A stretch of DNA of 64,000 nt from CAXBID01 sp963815305 (lineage in GTDB: Bacteria; Bacteroidota; Bacteroidia; Flavobacteriales; Flavobacteriaceae). The stretch covers positions 2,170,001-2,234,000 of the forward strand of contig CAWFFW010000001.1 of NCBI GenBank assembly GCA_963815305.1. Reading direction: 5' to 3'. Under the pieces are notes generated by a model that had not been told where the DNA came from, searched no databases, and saw only the letters and a list, made by a program, of their open reading frames with translations. This document shows, piece by piece, positions 33,474 through 43,840 of the stretch. Made by a program: the position numbers and the translations under genes. Numbering within the stretch: position 1 is the stretch's first letter; the number at the start of each line of letters is the position of its first letter.

Positions 33474-34574
33474 CTATTTTAAATGTATAATTTTACCTTG
33501 TCCAAATCCATGATCACTTCCAATTATAAAATTGGATGTATTAGGTAAAATTTTATATGTTAATCGATTTTCTATATCATTTTTCTCCATAGCACTTATT
33601 ATATCTTTATAAGTTAAGGAATTAGCATCAAAAATTATTTCCGAATTTAGTTTAGCAGATTCCAATCGCTTTTTAACAATTATTTTTTTTGGTAATACCA
33701 ATGCTAATTTCTCATTATTTTTTTCTGAAATAAAAACATACTCTGAAATTTCTTTAGGGGCTATTCGTTGTGCACCCTTAAATACGTATGCCAATTTTAT
33801 TCCCAACCATACAAACATATCGAATAATACATTTTTCTTAAAGTGTTTTTTATAAAATATTTGCATAGCTCCATAAAAGCGACGTGCATAGTCACGGTTT
33901 TTTAACGAACTTTCGCCTTTGAAATGAATTATTGTAGAATCAGCAAAATAATAATTTTGATATCCGGCCTTTAATATTCTATAGGATACATCTATATCTT
34001 CTCCATACATAAAATAGTCTTCATCAAAACCATTCACCTTTTTATAAATCTCATTTTTTAGAACCATAAACGCACCGACCAAAATATCGACTTTACCAGT
34101 TTCTTGGTGAGTTAAATGGTTAGCATAATAATCCTTAGCAAATCCTATTATTTTTTTTAAAGCTACATTTACTGTGGGTATGTTGCGTTTACTTTCAGGC
34201 AAAAACAAACCGTTTCCATTTATTAATTTACACCCTACTATTCCTGTATTTTTTTTGCTTTCAGCGAATGCTAAAATTTTTACAAATGTATCTTCAGCAA
34301 CAACGGTATCTGGATTTAAAATACACAAATACGTCCCTTTTGCTTGTAGTGCACCCACATTATTTCCTTTTGAAAAACCTAAATTAGTTTCATTTTCAAT
34401 AAGATGTACTAAAGGAAATAACGCTTTTACCATTTTACAACTATCATCTTCCGAGTTATTGTCTACAACAATAATCTCAGCATCAATATCTTGTATAGCG
34501 GCTTCTACACTTTTCAAACAAAGTTCTAAAAAGTAACGCACGTTATAATTTAAGATAATAATTGATAGTTTCAA
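33474..34574 (-). CDS. Family 2 glycosyltransferase
   Basis: 366 residues from a TTG start (MKLSIIILNYNVRYFLELC), the standard GT2 beginning; no in-frame ATG lies just upstream. GT-A motifs: IVVDNNSEDDS, NLGFSKGNNVGA and CILNPDTVV as the donor-metal site, DILVGAFMVLKNEIYKKVNG, and MYGEDIDVSYR (ED motif). It belongs to the rhamnosyl/glycosyl-transfer subgroup often associated with cell-surface polysaccharides. Single gene after recR with an 11-nt gap, so likely cotranscribed. Sugar and acceptor unknown. Confidence 0.92.
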   Translation of the reverse strand: MKLSIIILNYNVRYFLELCLKSVEAAIQDIDAEIIVVDNNSEDDSCKMVKALFPLVHLIENETNLGFSKGNNVGALQAKGTYLCILNPDTVVAEDTFVKILAFAESKKNTGIVGCKLINGNGLFLPESKRNIPTVNVALKKIIGFAKDYYANHLTHQETGKVDILVGAFMVLKNEIYKKVNGFDEDYFMYGEDIDVSYRILKAGYQNYYFADSTIIHFKGESSLKNRDYARRFYGAMQIFYKKHFKKNVLFDMFVWLGIKLAYVFKGAQRIAPKEISEYVFISEKNNEKLALVLPKKIIVKKRLESAKLNSEIIFDANSLTYKDIISAMEKNDIENRLTYKILPNTSNFIIGSDHGFGQGKIIHLK

Positions 34575-34585
34575 ATGCTTCTTAA

Positions 34586-35203
34586 TTATGATTTTAGCGA
34601 AGATTCAAAAGGGATTCGGTTTAAAATACTTCGCCCTAAAGTAATTTCATCGGCATATTCCAGTTCGTCACCAACAGAAATACCCCGTGCTATAGTAGAT
34701 GTAAAAACACTATAATCTTGTATTTGTTTATAAATATAGAAGTTTGTGGTATCGCCTTCCATAGTAGAACTAAGGGCAAAAATGAGCTCTTTTACTTTGC
34801 CTTCTTTTACTTTAGCTACTAAAGATTCTATATTTAATTCGTGTGGACCAACACCATCCATAGGAGAAATTTTGCCTCCTAAAACATGGTACAACCCTTT
34901 AAAGGAACTTGTATTCTCAATAGCCATAACATCTCTAACATCTTCAACCACGCAAATAATTTCTGAATTTCTATGTAAACTGGTACATATTTCACATAAA
35001 TCTACATCGCTAATATTATGACACGATTTACAAAATTTTACATCATTTCGCATAGCTTTTAATGCCTCAGATAATGCTAAGGTTTGCTCTTTGGGCTGCC
35101 GTAACATATGTAAAACCAAACGCAATGCGGTACGCTTACCAATGCCTGGTAATTGAGACATTTCATTTACGGCGCGCTCTAGTAATCTTGATGAAAATTC
35201 CAT
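34586..35203 (-). CDS. recR: Recombination mediator protein RecR
   Basis: 205 residues: an HhH region (VNEMSQLPGIGKRTALRLVL), a zinc finger CKSCHNISDVDLCEIC with four Cys, then a Toprim domain (IICVVEDVRDVMAIENT, VSIARGISVGDELEYAD-like TIARGISVGDELEYADEIT). Works with RecO and RecF to load RecA on gapped DNA. Divergent from the sodium symporter. Confidence 0.96.
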   Translation of the reverse strand: MEFSSRLLERAVNEMSQLPGIGKRTALRLVLHMLRQPKEQTLALSEALKAMRNDVKFCKSCHNISDVDLCEICTSLHRNSEIICVVEDVRDVMAIENTSSFKGLYHVLGGKISPMDGVGPHELNIESLVAKVKEGKVKELIFALSSTMEGDTTNFYIYKQIQDYSVFTSTIARGISVGDELEYADEITLGRSILNRIPFESSLKS

Positions 35204-35338
35204 AGTTTGCGAATTTACAATTTATTATGAAAACGTATTTATTTTTGAATTAATTTACTTTATACTTAATTTTTAAACCACATCCATTAACTTAAATTTA
35301 CTTAATATTGTTTTACACAAACTAATGCGTATACTTTT

Positions 35339-36787
35339 ATGTCGCCAACAACCATAATACTTTTAATAGCTGCATACTTTGGGGTATTGATTTTAATCTC
35401 GTACTTTACAGGAAAAGAAGACTCAAACGATGCTTTTTTTAAAGCAAACAAATCGGCTCCATGGTATTTAGTTGCTTTTGGTATGATAGGTGCTTCACTT
35501 TCTGGGGTCACATTTATATCAGTACCTGGAGCTGTTGAAGCGAAAAAATTTGGGTATCTTCAAGTGGTATTTGGCTATTTTTTTGGCTATTTGGTTATTG
35601 CTTATGTGTTACTGCCTATTTACTACAAACTCAATTTAACTTCAATTTACACCTATTTAAAGGAGCGTTTTGGAAATGTAAGTTACAAAACAGGTTCTGT
35701 AGCGTTTTTAATTTCTAGAATTATTGGTGCCTCATTCCGTTTATTTTTAGTGGCAAAAGTGCTTCAACTTTTAGTATTCGACCAGTATCATATTCCGTTT
35801 ACTATTACCGTCATTATTACTATTGCCTTAATCTGGCTATACACCTTTAAGGGCGGTATAAAAACTATCATATTTACCGATACGTTACAAACTTTTTTTA
35901 TGCTCATTTCTGTAGTGGTTACCATTGTGTTTCTGGCATCTGCTCTAGATTTAAATAGTATTACCGAAGTTTATACTAATGTTAGAGAAAGCGCTATGAG
36001 CAAAACATTTTTCTTTGGTGATGTAAATGATGCACAATATTTTATAAAAAGTTTTTTGGCTGGTATGTTTATAACGATTACTATGACGGGTTTAGACCAG
36101 GATATGATGCAGAAAAACTTAACTTGCAAAAACCTAAAAGAGGCCCAGAAAAATATGGTATCATTTAGTGTGGTATTAATTTTTGTAAATATTCTATTTT
36201 TAGTATTAGGTTTAATGCTCACACAATATGCAAATAAACACGGTATTATAGCCCAAAAGGACGACTTGTTTCCTACTATAGCCATGTTACCCGAAATTGG
36301 AATTGCAACATCAGCCTTCTTTTTATTAGGCCTAATTGCAGCGGCTTATTCTAGCGCAGATTCCGCTTTAACATCGCTTACTACTTCGTTTTGTATTGAT
36401 ATTATTGAATTGGATAAAAAACCTAAAAACATTCAAAAAAGAATTCGGAAACAAACACACATCTTTATCAGCTTTATACTGGTTGTTGTCATTGTTTTAT
36501 TTGATGCTATTTTTAAAGATGTATCGGTAATATGGGAGTTATTCAAAGCCGCTGGATATACATACGGTCCATTATTAGGTTTATTCGCATTCGGAATTTT
36601 TACTAAATCGCAATTAAAGGATAATTACGTTTGGATTATTGCCATAATAGCTCCAATTATATCGTATATTATAAATGCTTATTCAGTTAGTTTATTAAAC
36701 GGTTACCAAATAGGATTTGAAATTTTAATAATAAACGGCCTATTAACTTTCTTGGGTTTAATACTGATTCGTAGAAAGCAAAACTAA
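35339..36787 (+). CDS. Sodium:solute symporter (SSS family)
   Basis: 482 residues, about 13 hydrophobic helices of the LeuT-fold SSS family: GMIGASLSGVTFISVPGAVE in the first core helices and LIAAAYSSADSALTSLTT with the Ser/Thr sodium-site residues in the later one. The substrate (sugar, amino acid or other) cannot be read from sequence. Its 3' end overlaps the convergent CoA-binding-protein gene by 30 nt. Confidence 0.92.
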   Translation: MSPTTIILLIAAYFGVLILISYFTGKEDSNDAFFKANKSAPWYLVAFGMIGASLSGVTFISVPGAVEAKKFGYLQVVFGYFFGYLVIAYVLLPIYYKLNLTSIYTYLKERFGNVSYKTGSVAFLISRIIGASFRLFLVAKVLQLLVFDQYHIPFTITVIITIALIWLYTFKGGIKTIIFTDTLQTFFMLISVVVTIVFLASALDLNSITEVYTNVRESAMSKTFFFGDVNDAQYFIKSFLAGMFITITMTGLDQDMMQKNLTCKNLKEAQKNMVSFSVVLIFVNILFLVLGLMLTQYANKHGIIAQKDDLFPTIAMLPEIGIATSAFFLLGLIAAAYSSADSALTSLTTSFCIDIIELDKKPKNIQKRIRKQTHIFISFILVVVIVLFDAIFKDVSVIWELFKAAGYTYGPLLGLFAFGIFTKSQLKDNYVWIIAIIAPIISYIINAYSVSLLNGYQIGFEILIINGLLTFLGLILIRRKQN

Positions 36788-37120
36788 AGTGCAAGCAACT
36801 TCAAAATTAATTTTATTATCTATTAATATTTTATATAATTCGGGATTTTCAGTACCCGGATTAAAAATAACGCGTTCTGGTTTTAAGGCTATTATATAAT
36901 CGTAATATTCCTTTTGTCTTTGTTGGTTTAGATATAATGTTACTGTATGTATAAATTCATAGGACAGTAATTCAGTGTCAATTTCAACACCTGCAACATC
37001 ACCTTTTCTTAATCCGAGAGCGACCACTTCATGGTTATTAGCTACCAATTTTTGTATGGCATAATTAGAATATCTATTGGGCTTTAATGAAGCTCCAAGA
37101 ACCAACGTTTTTTTATTCAT
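36758..37120 (-). CDS. CoA-binding (Rossmann-like) domain protein
   Basis: 120 residues: KKTLVLGASLKPNRYSNYAI, VVALGLRKGDVAGVEI and RVIFNPGTENPELYKIL. This is the small CoA-binding fold found in succinyl-CoA ligase alpha but stand-alone here. Function unknown. Overlaps the symporter 3' end by 30 nt, tail-to-tail. Confidence 0.85.
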   Translation of the reverse strand: MNKKTLVLGASLKPNRYSNYAIQKLVANNHEVVALGLRKGDVAGVEIDTELLSYEFIHTVTLYLNQQRQKEYYDYIIALKPERVIFNPGTENPELYKILIDNKINFEVACTLVLLSTNQY

Positions 37121-37227
37121 ATGTTAAAAAAAAGTTAACAATTATTAAATGTCGTAACAAAATACATTTTGTGCCGTCTAAAATTTATAGTTCATCAATT
37201 ATTCAATCAAAAAACAAATCAAATCTA

Positions 37228-39711
37228 ATGAAAAGATTTCTCTTTTTGTGCTTTATGTTGTTGTCATTATCTGCAAAAGCACATCCCACAAAACCCAAAA
37301 CACATACTGATAAAACGGGTATTATAACAGGTAAAGTATTGGACGCTAATTTAAAACAACCTTTACCTTACGTTAATGTAATTATCAAAAACTCCAATGA
37401 GGAAATCCTAACTGGAGGCATAACCCTTGACGATGGTACTTTTGCCATTGAAAAAGTTATTGAAGGCGATGTTATTGTAAGCATTCAATACATTGGATAT
37501 AAAATCGTAAGAAAAAATATAACTATTGGTAAAGACAATTACAAAGTAAATCTTGGCGATATTTTTTTAGAGGAAGATGCTGAAAGTTTAGATGAAGTAA
37601 CTGTAGTTGCCGAAGTTTCAACCATACAACAAAAAGTAGATAGAAAAGTAATTACTGTTGGTAAAGATCTTACTACTGCTGGTCCTACAGCAAGCGATAT
37701 TATGAATAATTTACCTTCAGTAAGCGTAGATCAACAAACAGGTAATATCAGTTTACGAGGTAACGAAAACGTACGCATTATGATTGATGGCAAACTAAGT
37801 AACGTACCTATTGCGCAATTACTAAAGCAAATTCCATCTACATCTATAAAATCTATTGAACTCATTACAAATCCATCGGCAAAATATAATCCCGAAGGTA
37901 TGAGCGGTATCATTAATATAAAACTTCATAAAAATACTCAAATAGGCTTTAATGGAAACTTGAATATTGGACTAACAAAAGAGATTTTTGCAAAATTCAA
38001 TAGTTCAATAGATATGAATTACCGCAATGGAAAATTCAATTTCTACGGAAACTATGGTAATAATATTGGTAATAATGACAACTTTGGTTTTATAGAAAGA
38101 TTAGATGATGACTCTAGGCAGGATTTTAAATTTGGTAACAACAACAAATCTCATTTATATAAATTTGGAGTTGATTTTTATTTAGATGATAAAAATACTA
38201 TCTCAGCTTTTACAAATCAAAATACATTTGAAGGGAAGGGTTTTGGTAGCACGCTAATTTCGTTTCCCGGAAATAGTAATCAAGCCCAACTATTTAATAA
38301 TTTGCCCGATAATATTTCAAGTCAATACAATATAGTTTATAAACATAATTTTAATGAGGATGGTGATGAAACTCTTGATATTGAGTTTGATTACAACGAT
38401 TTTAATAATGATGAATTAGCTAATTTTAATTTTTTCAATTTTAGTTTTCCTCCAAATTATGTTGATAATGTAGATACACAAAGAGACCAAACTACCGTTA
38501 ATATTGATTACGTAAAACCCTTTAACGAGAAAACAAAGCTAGAATTAGGTGCTGAGGTACGTTTGTTTAATTCTGATATTGGCTACATGTCTAGCGGACA
38601 AACATTTAATACACTTGGCGCTATTATACAAACCCCAAGAACAGATTTTGAATATACTCGTGATATTTATTCGCTTTATGCCACATGGGGGAAATCTTTT
38701 GAAAAATGGAATTATCAAATAGGTACGCGACTAGAGCATGTTAGCGAAAATGCCGATGCACTAAGAATTTTTGCAGATAATAACATCGAATTTATTCCTT
38801 TTGAAAATGATTACTTTCAAGTTTATCCGTCTGTATTTTTAAGCTATAATGCCTCAGAAAAAAACACTTATCAGTTTAGTGCTAGTCGTCGTGTAGACAG
38901 ACCAGGATTACAACAAGTTAATCCGATAAGAGAATGGAGTACCCCGCGCGTTTCCTCGTTTGGCAACCCCCAGTTATTACCACAATTTACCAATTCAGTT
39001 GAAGTAAATTACACCAGAAATCTTAAAAACGGAAGTATTACAGGTGGTGTATTCTTCAGGTTAATTGAGGATAATATTAACAGATTTGTAAGAATAGATC
39101 GCACCAATATTCCTGCCGCAAATAGTATTTTAACGTTTGATAACTTTGACAATACTACAGCATTTGGAATAGAATTATCTAGTAATTATAGACCAACAAA
39201 ATGGTGGAGTTTAAATGGCAGTTTTGATTTGTACTCTCAGGAGCAAACTGGTATCACTGAAATTATTAATACAGCAGATTTACAAAATGCAACCGAAGCA
39301 GATATTATTACAACAGAAAATAAGGTAACTAATGTGGTCTGGAATTTAAGGTTGTTTAATAATTTTAAAGTCTCAAAAAAATTAAACTTTTCATTATTTA
39401 CTATGTATCGCGGTGAGGAAAAAGGCATTCAATTTACAAGAAAACCAATGTTGATGATAAATACTGGTATGCGTTATAATTTTTTAGAAGATGAAAGAGC
39501 CACTTTTAGTTTTAATTACAGTGATATTTTGAATACCATGAAATTTGAATTTGAAGCAGACACACCATTCCCAAGTGTTGGTGCTTTCAACTGGGAAAGT
39601 AATACTTGGAACATAGCACTATCCTACAGATTTGGTGGTGGAAAATATCGCGCACTAAGAAGAAAGCAACGTGATGACAATACTAAATCTGATAGTGGAG
39701 GGTTTCTGTAA
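37228..39711 (+). CDS. TonB-dependent receptor-like outer membrane beta-barrel protein
   Basis: 827 residues from MKRFLFLCFMLLSLSAKAHP; a longer frame back to 37087 would read through upstream sequence and is rejected. Signal peptide, a CarboxypepD_reg-like beta-sandwich (TGKVLDANLKQPLPYVNVII to about residue 110), a plug (VTVGKDLTTAGPTASDIMNN then LRGNENVRIMIDGKL) and an outer_membrane_beta-barrel_3 domain to the C-terminus (FGGGKYRALRR). No SusD partner is adjacent, so the substrate is unknown. Followed by a strong terminator. Confidence 0.93.
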   Translation: MKRFLFLCFMLLSLSAKAHPTKPKTHTDKTGIITGKVLDANLKQPLPYVNVIIKNSNEEILTGGITLDDGTFAIEKVIEGDVIVSIQYIGYKIVRKNITIGKDNYKVNLGDIFLEEDAESLDEVTVVAEVSTIQQKVDRKVITVGKDLTTAGPTASDIMNNLPSVSVDQQTGNISLRGNENVRIMIDGKLSNVPIAQLLKQIPSTSIKSIELITNPSAKYNPEGMSGIINIKLHKNTQIGFNGNLNIGLTKEIFAKFNSSIDMNYRNGKFNFYGNYGNNIGNNDNFGFIERLDDDSRQDFKFGNNNKSHLYKFGVDFYLDDKNTISAFTNQNTFEGKGFGSTLISFPGNSNQAQLFNNLPDNISSQYNIVYKHNFNEDGDETLDIEFDYNDFNNDELANFNFFNFSFPPNYVDNVDTQRDQTTVNIDYVKPFNEKTKLELGAEVRLFNSDIGYMSSGQTFNTLGAIIQTPRTDFEYTRDIYSLYATWGKSFEKWNYQIGTRLEHVSENADALRIFADNNIEFIPFENDYFQVYPSVFLSYNASEKNTYQFSASRRVDRPGLQQVNPIREWSTPRVSSFGNPQLLPQFTNSVEVNYTRNLKNGSITGGVFFRLIEDNINRFVRIDRTNIPAANSILTFDNFDNTTAFGIELSSNYRPTKWWSLNGSFDLYSQEQTGITEIINTADLQNATEADIITTENKVTNVVWNLRLFNNFKVSKKLNFSLFTMYRGEEKGIQFTRKPMLMINTGMRYNFLEDERATFSFNYSDILNTMKFEFEADTPFPSVGAFNWESNTWNIALSYRFGGGKYRALRRKQRDDNTKSDSGGFL

Positions 39712-39774
39712 AAAAAAACAATTTAATAACCTGCATAATAGTTGATGGTTAGTGTTATTGTTAGGTTGTTTAAA

Positions 39775-39806
39775 AAATCCCTAAAGTAAATTTACTTTGG
39801 GGATTT
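39775..39806 (+). terminator. Terminator of the TonB receptor gene
   Basis: A perfect palindrome AAAGTAAATTTACTTT extended by AAATCCC / GGGATTT and one T-G pair, followed by a T-rich run. Confidence 0.75.
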
Positions 39807-40105
39807 GCTTTTAAAAAAAATTAATTCCGCATACAATAAATCACAATATTATACGTTAAACGTAGTGTAATACTATCTAACCACAACGAAAATTAATTAT
39901 TTAGAGTTAGTCACCTTCACAAATTTAAATTCGTATTAAAGTTAGATAAATTAAAAACTCGAAATTTTTAAAATTTCGAGTTTTATTTTAGACTGTTAAA
40001 TACAAGTTAAATATTGTATACACATGCAATATTTTAAACTTTTATACGTCTAGATATATAAGATTCTTCATATTAATAGTGTTAATTGAAGTTGATTAAT
40101 AGCTA
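39807..40105. other. Gene-free stretch with a second and third terminator
   Basis: I see no ORF. Two strong hairpins (39954-39984 and 40106-40146) follow the receptor terminator, each with a T-run on the plus strand. They could end short unannotated plus-strand RNAs. Confidence 0.5.
39954..39984 (+). terminator. Strong hairpin terminator in gene-free DNA
   Basis: 14-bp perfect stem AAAACTCGAAATTT / AAATTTCGAGTTTT with a 3-nt loop, then ATTTTA. Confidence 0.85.
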
Positions 40106-40146
40106 GATAAGCCCGAAATTTCAAAGTTTCGGGCTTATCGTTTTTT
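40106..40146 (+). terminator. Hairpin terminator near the KAS III gene
   Basis: 13-bp stem GATAAGCCCGAAA / TTTCGGGCTTATC, 8-nt loop, followed by six T on the plus strand. It may also stop minus-strand transcripts from the downstream gene. Confidence 0.8.
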
Positions 40147-40162
40147 AATAAAGCGTATACTA

Positions 40163-41167
40163 TTACCATTTAATAATAGCGCTTGCCCAAGTAAAACCAC
40201 TGCCAAAAGCTGCCAAAACAACGTGATCCCCTTCTTTTATTTTGCCTTCTTCCCAAGCTTCGGTTAAAGCAATAATTATGGAAGCTGCAGTTGTATTACC
40301 ATACTTCATAATGTTATTAAAAACTTTATCATCACTTAAGCCAAATTTCTTTTGAATAAATTGGGCTATGCGTAAATTGGCTTGGTGGGGTATTAACATA
40401 TCAATATCTTCTTTTTTAAGACCATTTTTCATCAAACCTTCCATAATCACTTCACTAAAACGTACAACAGCGTTTTTAAATACAAACTGTCCGTCCATAT
40501 ATGGAAAGTATGATACATCGTCTTCCCCAGCAACTACAATTTCTGGAATCCAATGAGCTATACTTGGCGATTCAACAATTAATTTATCGGCGTATTTACC
40601 CTCACTATGCAAATGGGTTGATAAAATTCCTTTACTATTATCTTCCTCTCTTGAAAGTACGCATGCCCCTGCTCCATCACCAAAAATAACAGTTACACCT
40701 CTTCCTCTAGTTGATTTATCTAATCCGTTACTATGATACTCGGCACCAATAACAAGTACATTTTTATACATCCCTGTTTTAATAAATTGGTCTGCAACCG
40801 ATATTGCATATACAAAACCAGAACACTGATTTCTAACATCTAAAGCGCCTACAGTAGGCATATCAAGCATATCTTGAATTTGGACACCACAACCAGGAAA
40901 ATAATAATCTGGACTTAAGGTTGCAAATACAATAAAATCGATATCATCTTTTGTGAGACCTGAACGCTCAATAGCTATTCTTGCAGCTTTTGCACCCATA
41001 ACTGCTGATGTATCGTTAGTACCTTCTTTAATCCATCGGCGTTCTTGTATACCTGTTCTTTCCTGTATCCACGCATCATTAGTATCCATTATTTTGGATA
41101 AATCATCATTCGTAACCACATTATCAGGCAAATACTTACCTAGGCCTATTATTTTAGAATTGTACAT
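40163..41167 (-). CDS. 3-oxoacyl-ACP synthase III family protein
   Basis: 334 residues from MYNSKIIGLGKYLPDNVV. Thiolase-fold catalytic triad: Cys in VRNQCSGFVYA, His in LIPHQANLRIA, Asn in KYGNTTAAS. The N-terminal WIQERTGIQERRW matches FabH. FabH starts fatty acid synthesis from acyl-CoA; in this group branched starters are usual. The name fabH is not used because several KAS III paralogues exist in such genomes and other fab genes are not adjacent. Confidence 0.9.
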   Translation of the reverse strand: MYNSKIIGLGKYLPDNVVTNDDLSKIMDTNDAWIQERTGIQERRWIKEGTNDTSAVMGAKAARIAIERSGLTKDDIDFIVFATLSPDYYFPGCGVQIQDMLDMPTVGALDVRNQCSGFVYAISVADQFIKTGMYKNVLVIGAEYHSNGLDKSTRGRGVTVIFGDGAGACVLSREEDNSKGILSTHLHSEGKYADKLIVESPSIAHWIPEIVVAGEDDVSYFPYMDGQFVFKNAVVRFSEVIMEGLMKNGLKKEDIDMLIPHQANLRIAQFIQKKFGLSDDKVFNNIMKYGNTTAASIIIALTEAWEEGKIKEGDHVVLAAFGSGFTWASAIIKW

Positions 41168-41322
41168 AGTTGATTTTTTTTTTGAAGATACAAAGTACAA
41201 AATTAAATCTTTAAAAAAAACAAACTTTATAGGCTACAATTATCTGGTTTTAACGTTGATTTTATATCATTTTATAAATGATTTATTTAAATTTGGTTAC
41301 AAATAAAAATCAATCAAAAAAA

Positions 41323-43758
41323 ATGAAAAATCTTTTTGTAATTTATTTTCTGCTAACAGCATTCTGGTGTTCCTCACAAGAAAATTTAACATATCAAAAA
41401 CCATCAAAAGAAATTTTAGAATTGGCTGAAGCACCCATGGCGCCATCTATTAGAATAGATAATAAGGGCGAAAACATGCTTTTTTTGTATCGAAGTAATT
41501 TTAAAAATATTGAAACACTTTCTGAAGAGGAAATGCGTTTGGGGGGCTTAAGAATAAACCCGAACACTAATATTGGAAGTAGAGAGCGGTATTATACAGA
41601 TATTAAAGTAAAACTTGGCCGAAAAGGGAATGAAACATCAGTAATCGGTTTACCAGAAAATAGCCAATTAACTAATTTTTCTTGGTCGCCAAATCAAGAA
41701 CTGGTAGCTTTTACGAATACAACATATGAGGGTGTTGAACTTTGGGTATTAAATATTCAGTCAAAAAAAGCAAAAAAAATTACGGATAATAACCTTAATG
41801 CAAACACAGGTATTCCCTTTGATTGGTTTAAGGATAGTCAATATTTATTAATTAAAACATTAGCAGATGATAGAAAGGAACTTATTGATGTTAAAACTTC
41901 AGTTCCAACAGGTCCTACAATTTCAATCAGCGAAGAAGGTGTGGAAGCCCAAAATAGAACATATCAAGACTTACTTAAAAACAAAGCAGATGAATATAAT
42001 TTTGAGCAGTTAGTTTTATCAGAATTAAAAATTGTTGATTTGAATGGACATATAAGTGCTTGGAAGGAAATTGATATGTATGAAAACTTATCGTTTTCAC
42101 CAGATGGTAAATATATTATGATAACTACTATTGAAAAACCGTTTTCTTACTTGGTACCCTATTCCAGATTTCCATCAAAAAGTATTGTTTACGATACCAA
42201 AGGAAATTTTATAAAAACTATTTTGGAAATCCCTTTAATTGAAGATTTACCTAAAGGATTTATGTCTGTTAGAAAAGGGAAGCGAAGTTTTTCGTGGCGA
42301 GATGACACACCTTCAACTCTAGTTTGGGCTGAAGCTTTAGATGATGGAGATGCTGAAAAAGAAGTGTCTTATAGAGATGAAATATTTCAGCTTGAAGCAC
42401 CCTTCAATACTGAGCCCAAATCATTATTTAAAACCATAAATCGTTTTACAGGTATTACATGGGGTGATGAAAATACCGCCATTGTTTATGATTATTGGTG
42501 GAATTCTCGAAACACAAAATCATATTTAATTAACCCTTCAAAACCAAAAAATAAGGCTAAAATTATTTCAGATAGAAATTATCAGGACTTGTACAGTAAC
42601 CCTGGAAATTTCGTAACTAAAAGAAATGAATTTAGCAGAAATACCTTAGATATAATCAAAGAAAATGTTTATTTGATTGGTGATGGTTATAATGAAAAAG
42701 GAAAGTTTCCATTTATTGATAAAATGAATTTGGAAAGTTTAAAAACAGAAAGGATTTATCAATCTAATTTAACTGATAAAATTGAAGATATATCTATGGC
42801 ATTAAGTATGGAAAAAGGCGAAGTTTTAGTTAGAATTGAATCTAAAAATGAGTATCCTAATTATTTTATAAGAAACATTAAAAAAAAGATAGCACCCACA
42901 CCTTTAACACAATTTGAAAATCCTTTTAAAAGTATCCAGAACGTTAAAAAAGAAGTTATTAAATATAATCGTGAAGATGGCTTAGAACTATCTGGAACAC
43001 TTTATTTACCCACAAATTATGTGAAAGATGAAAAATACCCAATGATTATGTGGGCTTATCCTGAAGAATTTAAAGACAAAAATAGTGCAGGACAAAATAC
43101 TAAAAACTCAAATGAATTTACGTATCCTTGGTACGGATCTCCAATTTATTGGGTTACTAAAGGTTATGTTGTTTTAGACGATGCATCCTTCCCCATAGTA
43201 GGTGAAGGTGAGGAAGAACCTAATGATACCTTTATCACGCAATTAGTATCTAACGCAAAAGCTGCCATTGATGCTGTTGATAACATGGGATATATTAATA
43301 GACAAAAAGTGGCTGTGGGGGGGCATAGTTATGGCGCCTTTATGACGGCCAATTTATTATCACATTCTAACCTATTCGCGGCTGGTATTGCAAGAAGTGG
43401 TGCTTATAATAGAACGCTGACACCTTTTGGTTTTCAAAGTGAAGAACGAAACTACTGGGAAGCCCCAGAAATTTATTATAATATGTCGCCGTTTATGCAT
43501 GCTGACACCATGAAAACACCACTTCTTTTAGTTCATGGTGAAGCCGATAATAATTCGGGAACTTATCCTTTGCAAAGTGAGCGTTATTTTAATGCACTTA
43601 AAGGTTTAGGAGCCCCCGTAAGATTAGTTATGTTACCAAAAGAGAGTCATGGCTATGTTGCAAAAGAATCTATTATGCACATGCTTTGGGAACAAGACCA
43701 GTGGCTAGATAAGCATGTTAAAAATCGTGTTGATAAAGAAGAACGTATTAAAAATTAA
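41323..43758 (+). CDS. S9 family prolyl-oligopeptidase-like peptidase
   Basis: 811 residues from MKNLFVIYFLLTAFWCSSQE; the longer frame extends through untranslated sequence. Signal peptide, then a WD-like beta-propeller (about 30-550) and an alpha/beta-hydrolase domain with nucleophile VGGHSYGAFMTANLL, Asp in LVHGEADNNSGTYPL and His in PKESHGYVA. Exported, so probably periplasmic and acting on peptides. Followed by its own terminator. Confidence 0.92.
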   Translation: MKNLFVIYFLLTAFWCSSQENLTYQKPSKEILELAEAPMAPSIRIDNKGENMLFLYRSNFKNIETLSEEEMRLGGLRINPNTNIGSRERYYTDIKVKLGRKGNETSVIGLPENSQLTNFSWSPNQELVAFTNTTYEGVELWVLNIQSKKAKKITDNNLNANTGIPFDWFKDSQYLLIKTLADDRKELIDVKTSVPTGPTISISEEGVEAQNRTYQDLLKNKADEYNFEQLVLSELKIVDLNGHISAWKEIDMYENLSFSPDGKYIMITTIEKPFSYLVPYSRFPSKSIVYDTKGNFIKTILEIPLIEDLPKGFMSVRKGKRSFSWRDDTPSTLVWAEALDDGDAEKEVSYRDEIFQLEAPFNTEPKSLFKTINRFTGITWGDENTAIVYDYWWNSRNTKSYLINPSKPKNKAKIISDRNYQDLYSNPGNFVTKRNEFSRNTLDIIKENVYLIGDGYNEKGKFPFIDKMNLESLKTERIYQSNLTDKIEDISMALSMEKGEVLVRIESKNEYPNYFIRNIKKKIAPTPLTQFENPFKSIQNVKKEVIKYNREDGLELSGTLYLPTNYVKDEKYPMIMWAYPEEFKDKNSAGQNTKNSNEFTYPWYGSPIYWVTKGYVVLDDASFPIVGEGEEEPNDTFITQLVSNAKAAIDAVDNMGYINRQKVAVGGHSYGAFMTANLLSHSNLFAAGIARSGAYNRTLTPFGFQSEERNYWEAPEIYYNMSPFMHADTMKTPLLLVHGEADNNSGTYPLQSERYFNALKGLGAPVRLVMLPKESHGYVAKESIMHMLWEQDQWLDKHVKNRVDKEERIKN

Positions 43759-43775
43759 GTAAAGATTAAATATAT

Positions 43776-43808
43776 AAAAGAGCTATTAAGAAGATGAATA
43801 GCTCTTTT
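43776..43808 (+). terminator. Terminator of the S9 peptidase gene
   Basis: 12-bp stem AAAAGAGCTATT / AATAGCTCTTTT with a 9-nt loop. Confidence 0.85.
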
Positions 43809-43840
43809 CTTTAAGTACATCTCTAGCTGATTTACTAATT

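Noticed and set aside
34174..34536. 120-codon plus-strand frame opposite the glycosyltransferase
   Set aside because: Shadow of a conserved GT2 gene with intact motifs.
36758..36787. Frameshift or assembly error at the symporter/CoA-binding gene overlap
   Set aside because: Both convergent genes have intact ends; a 30-nt tail overlap is plausible.
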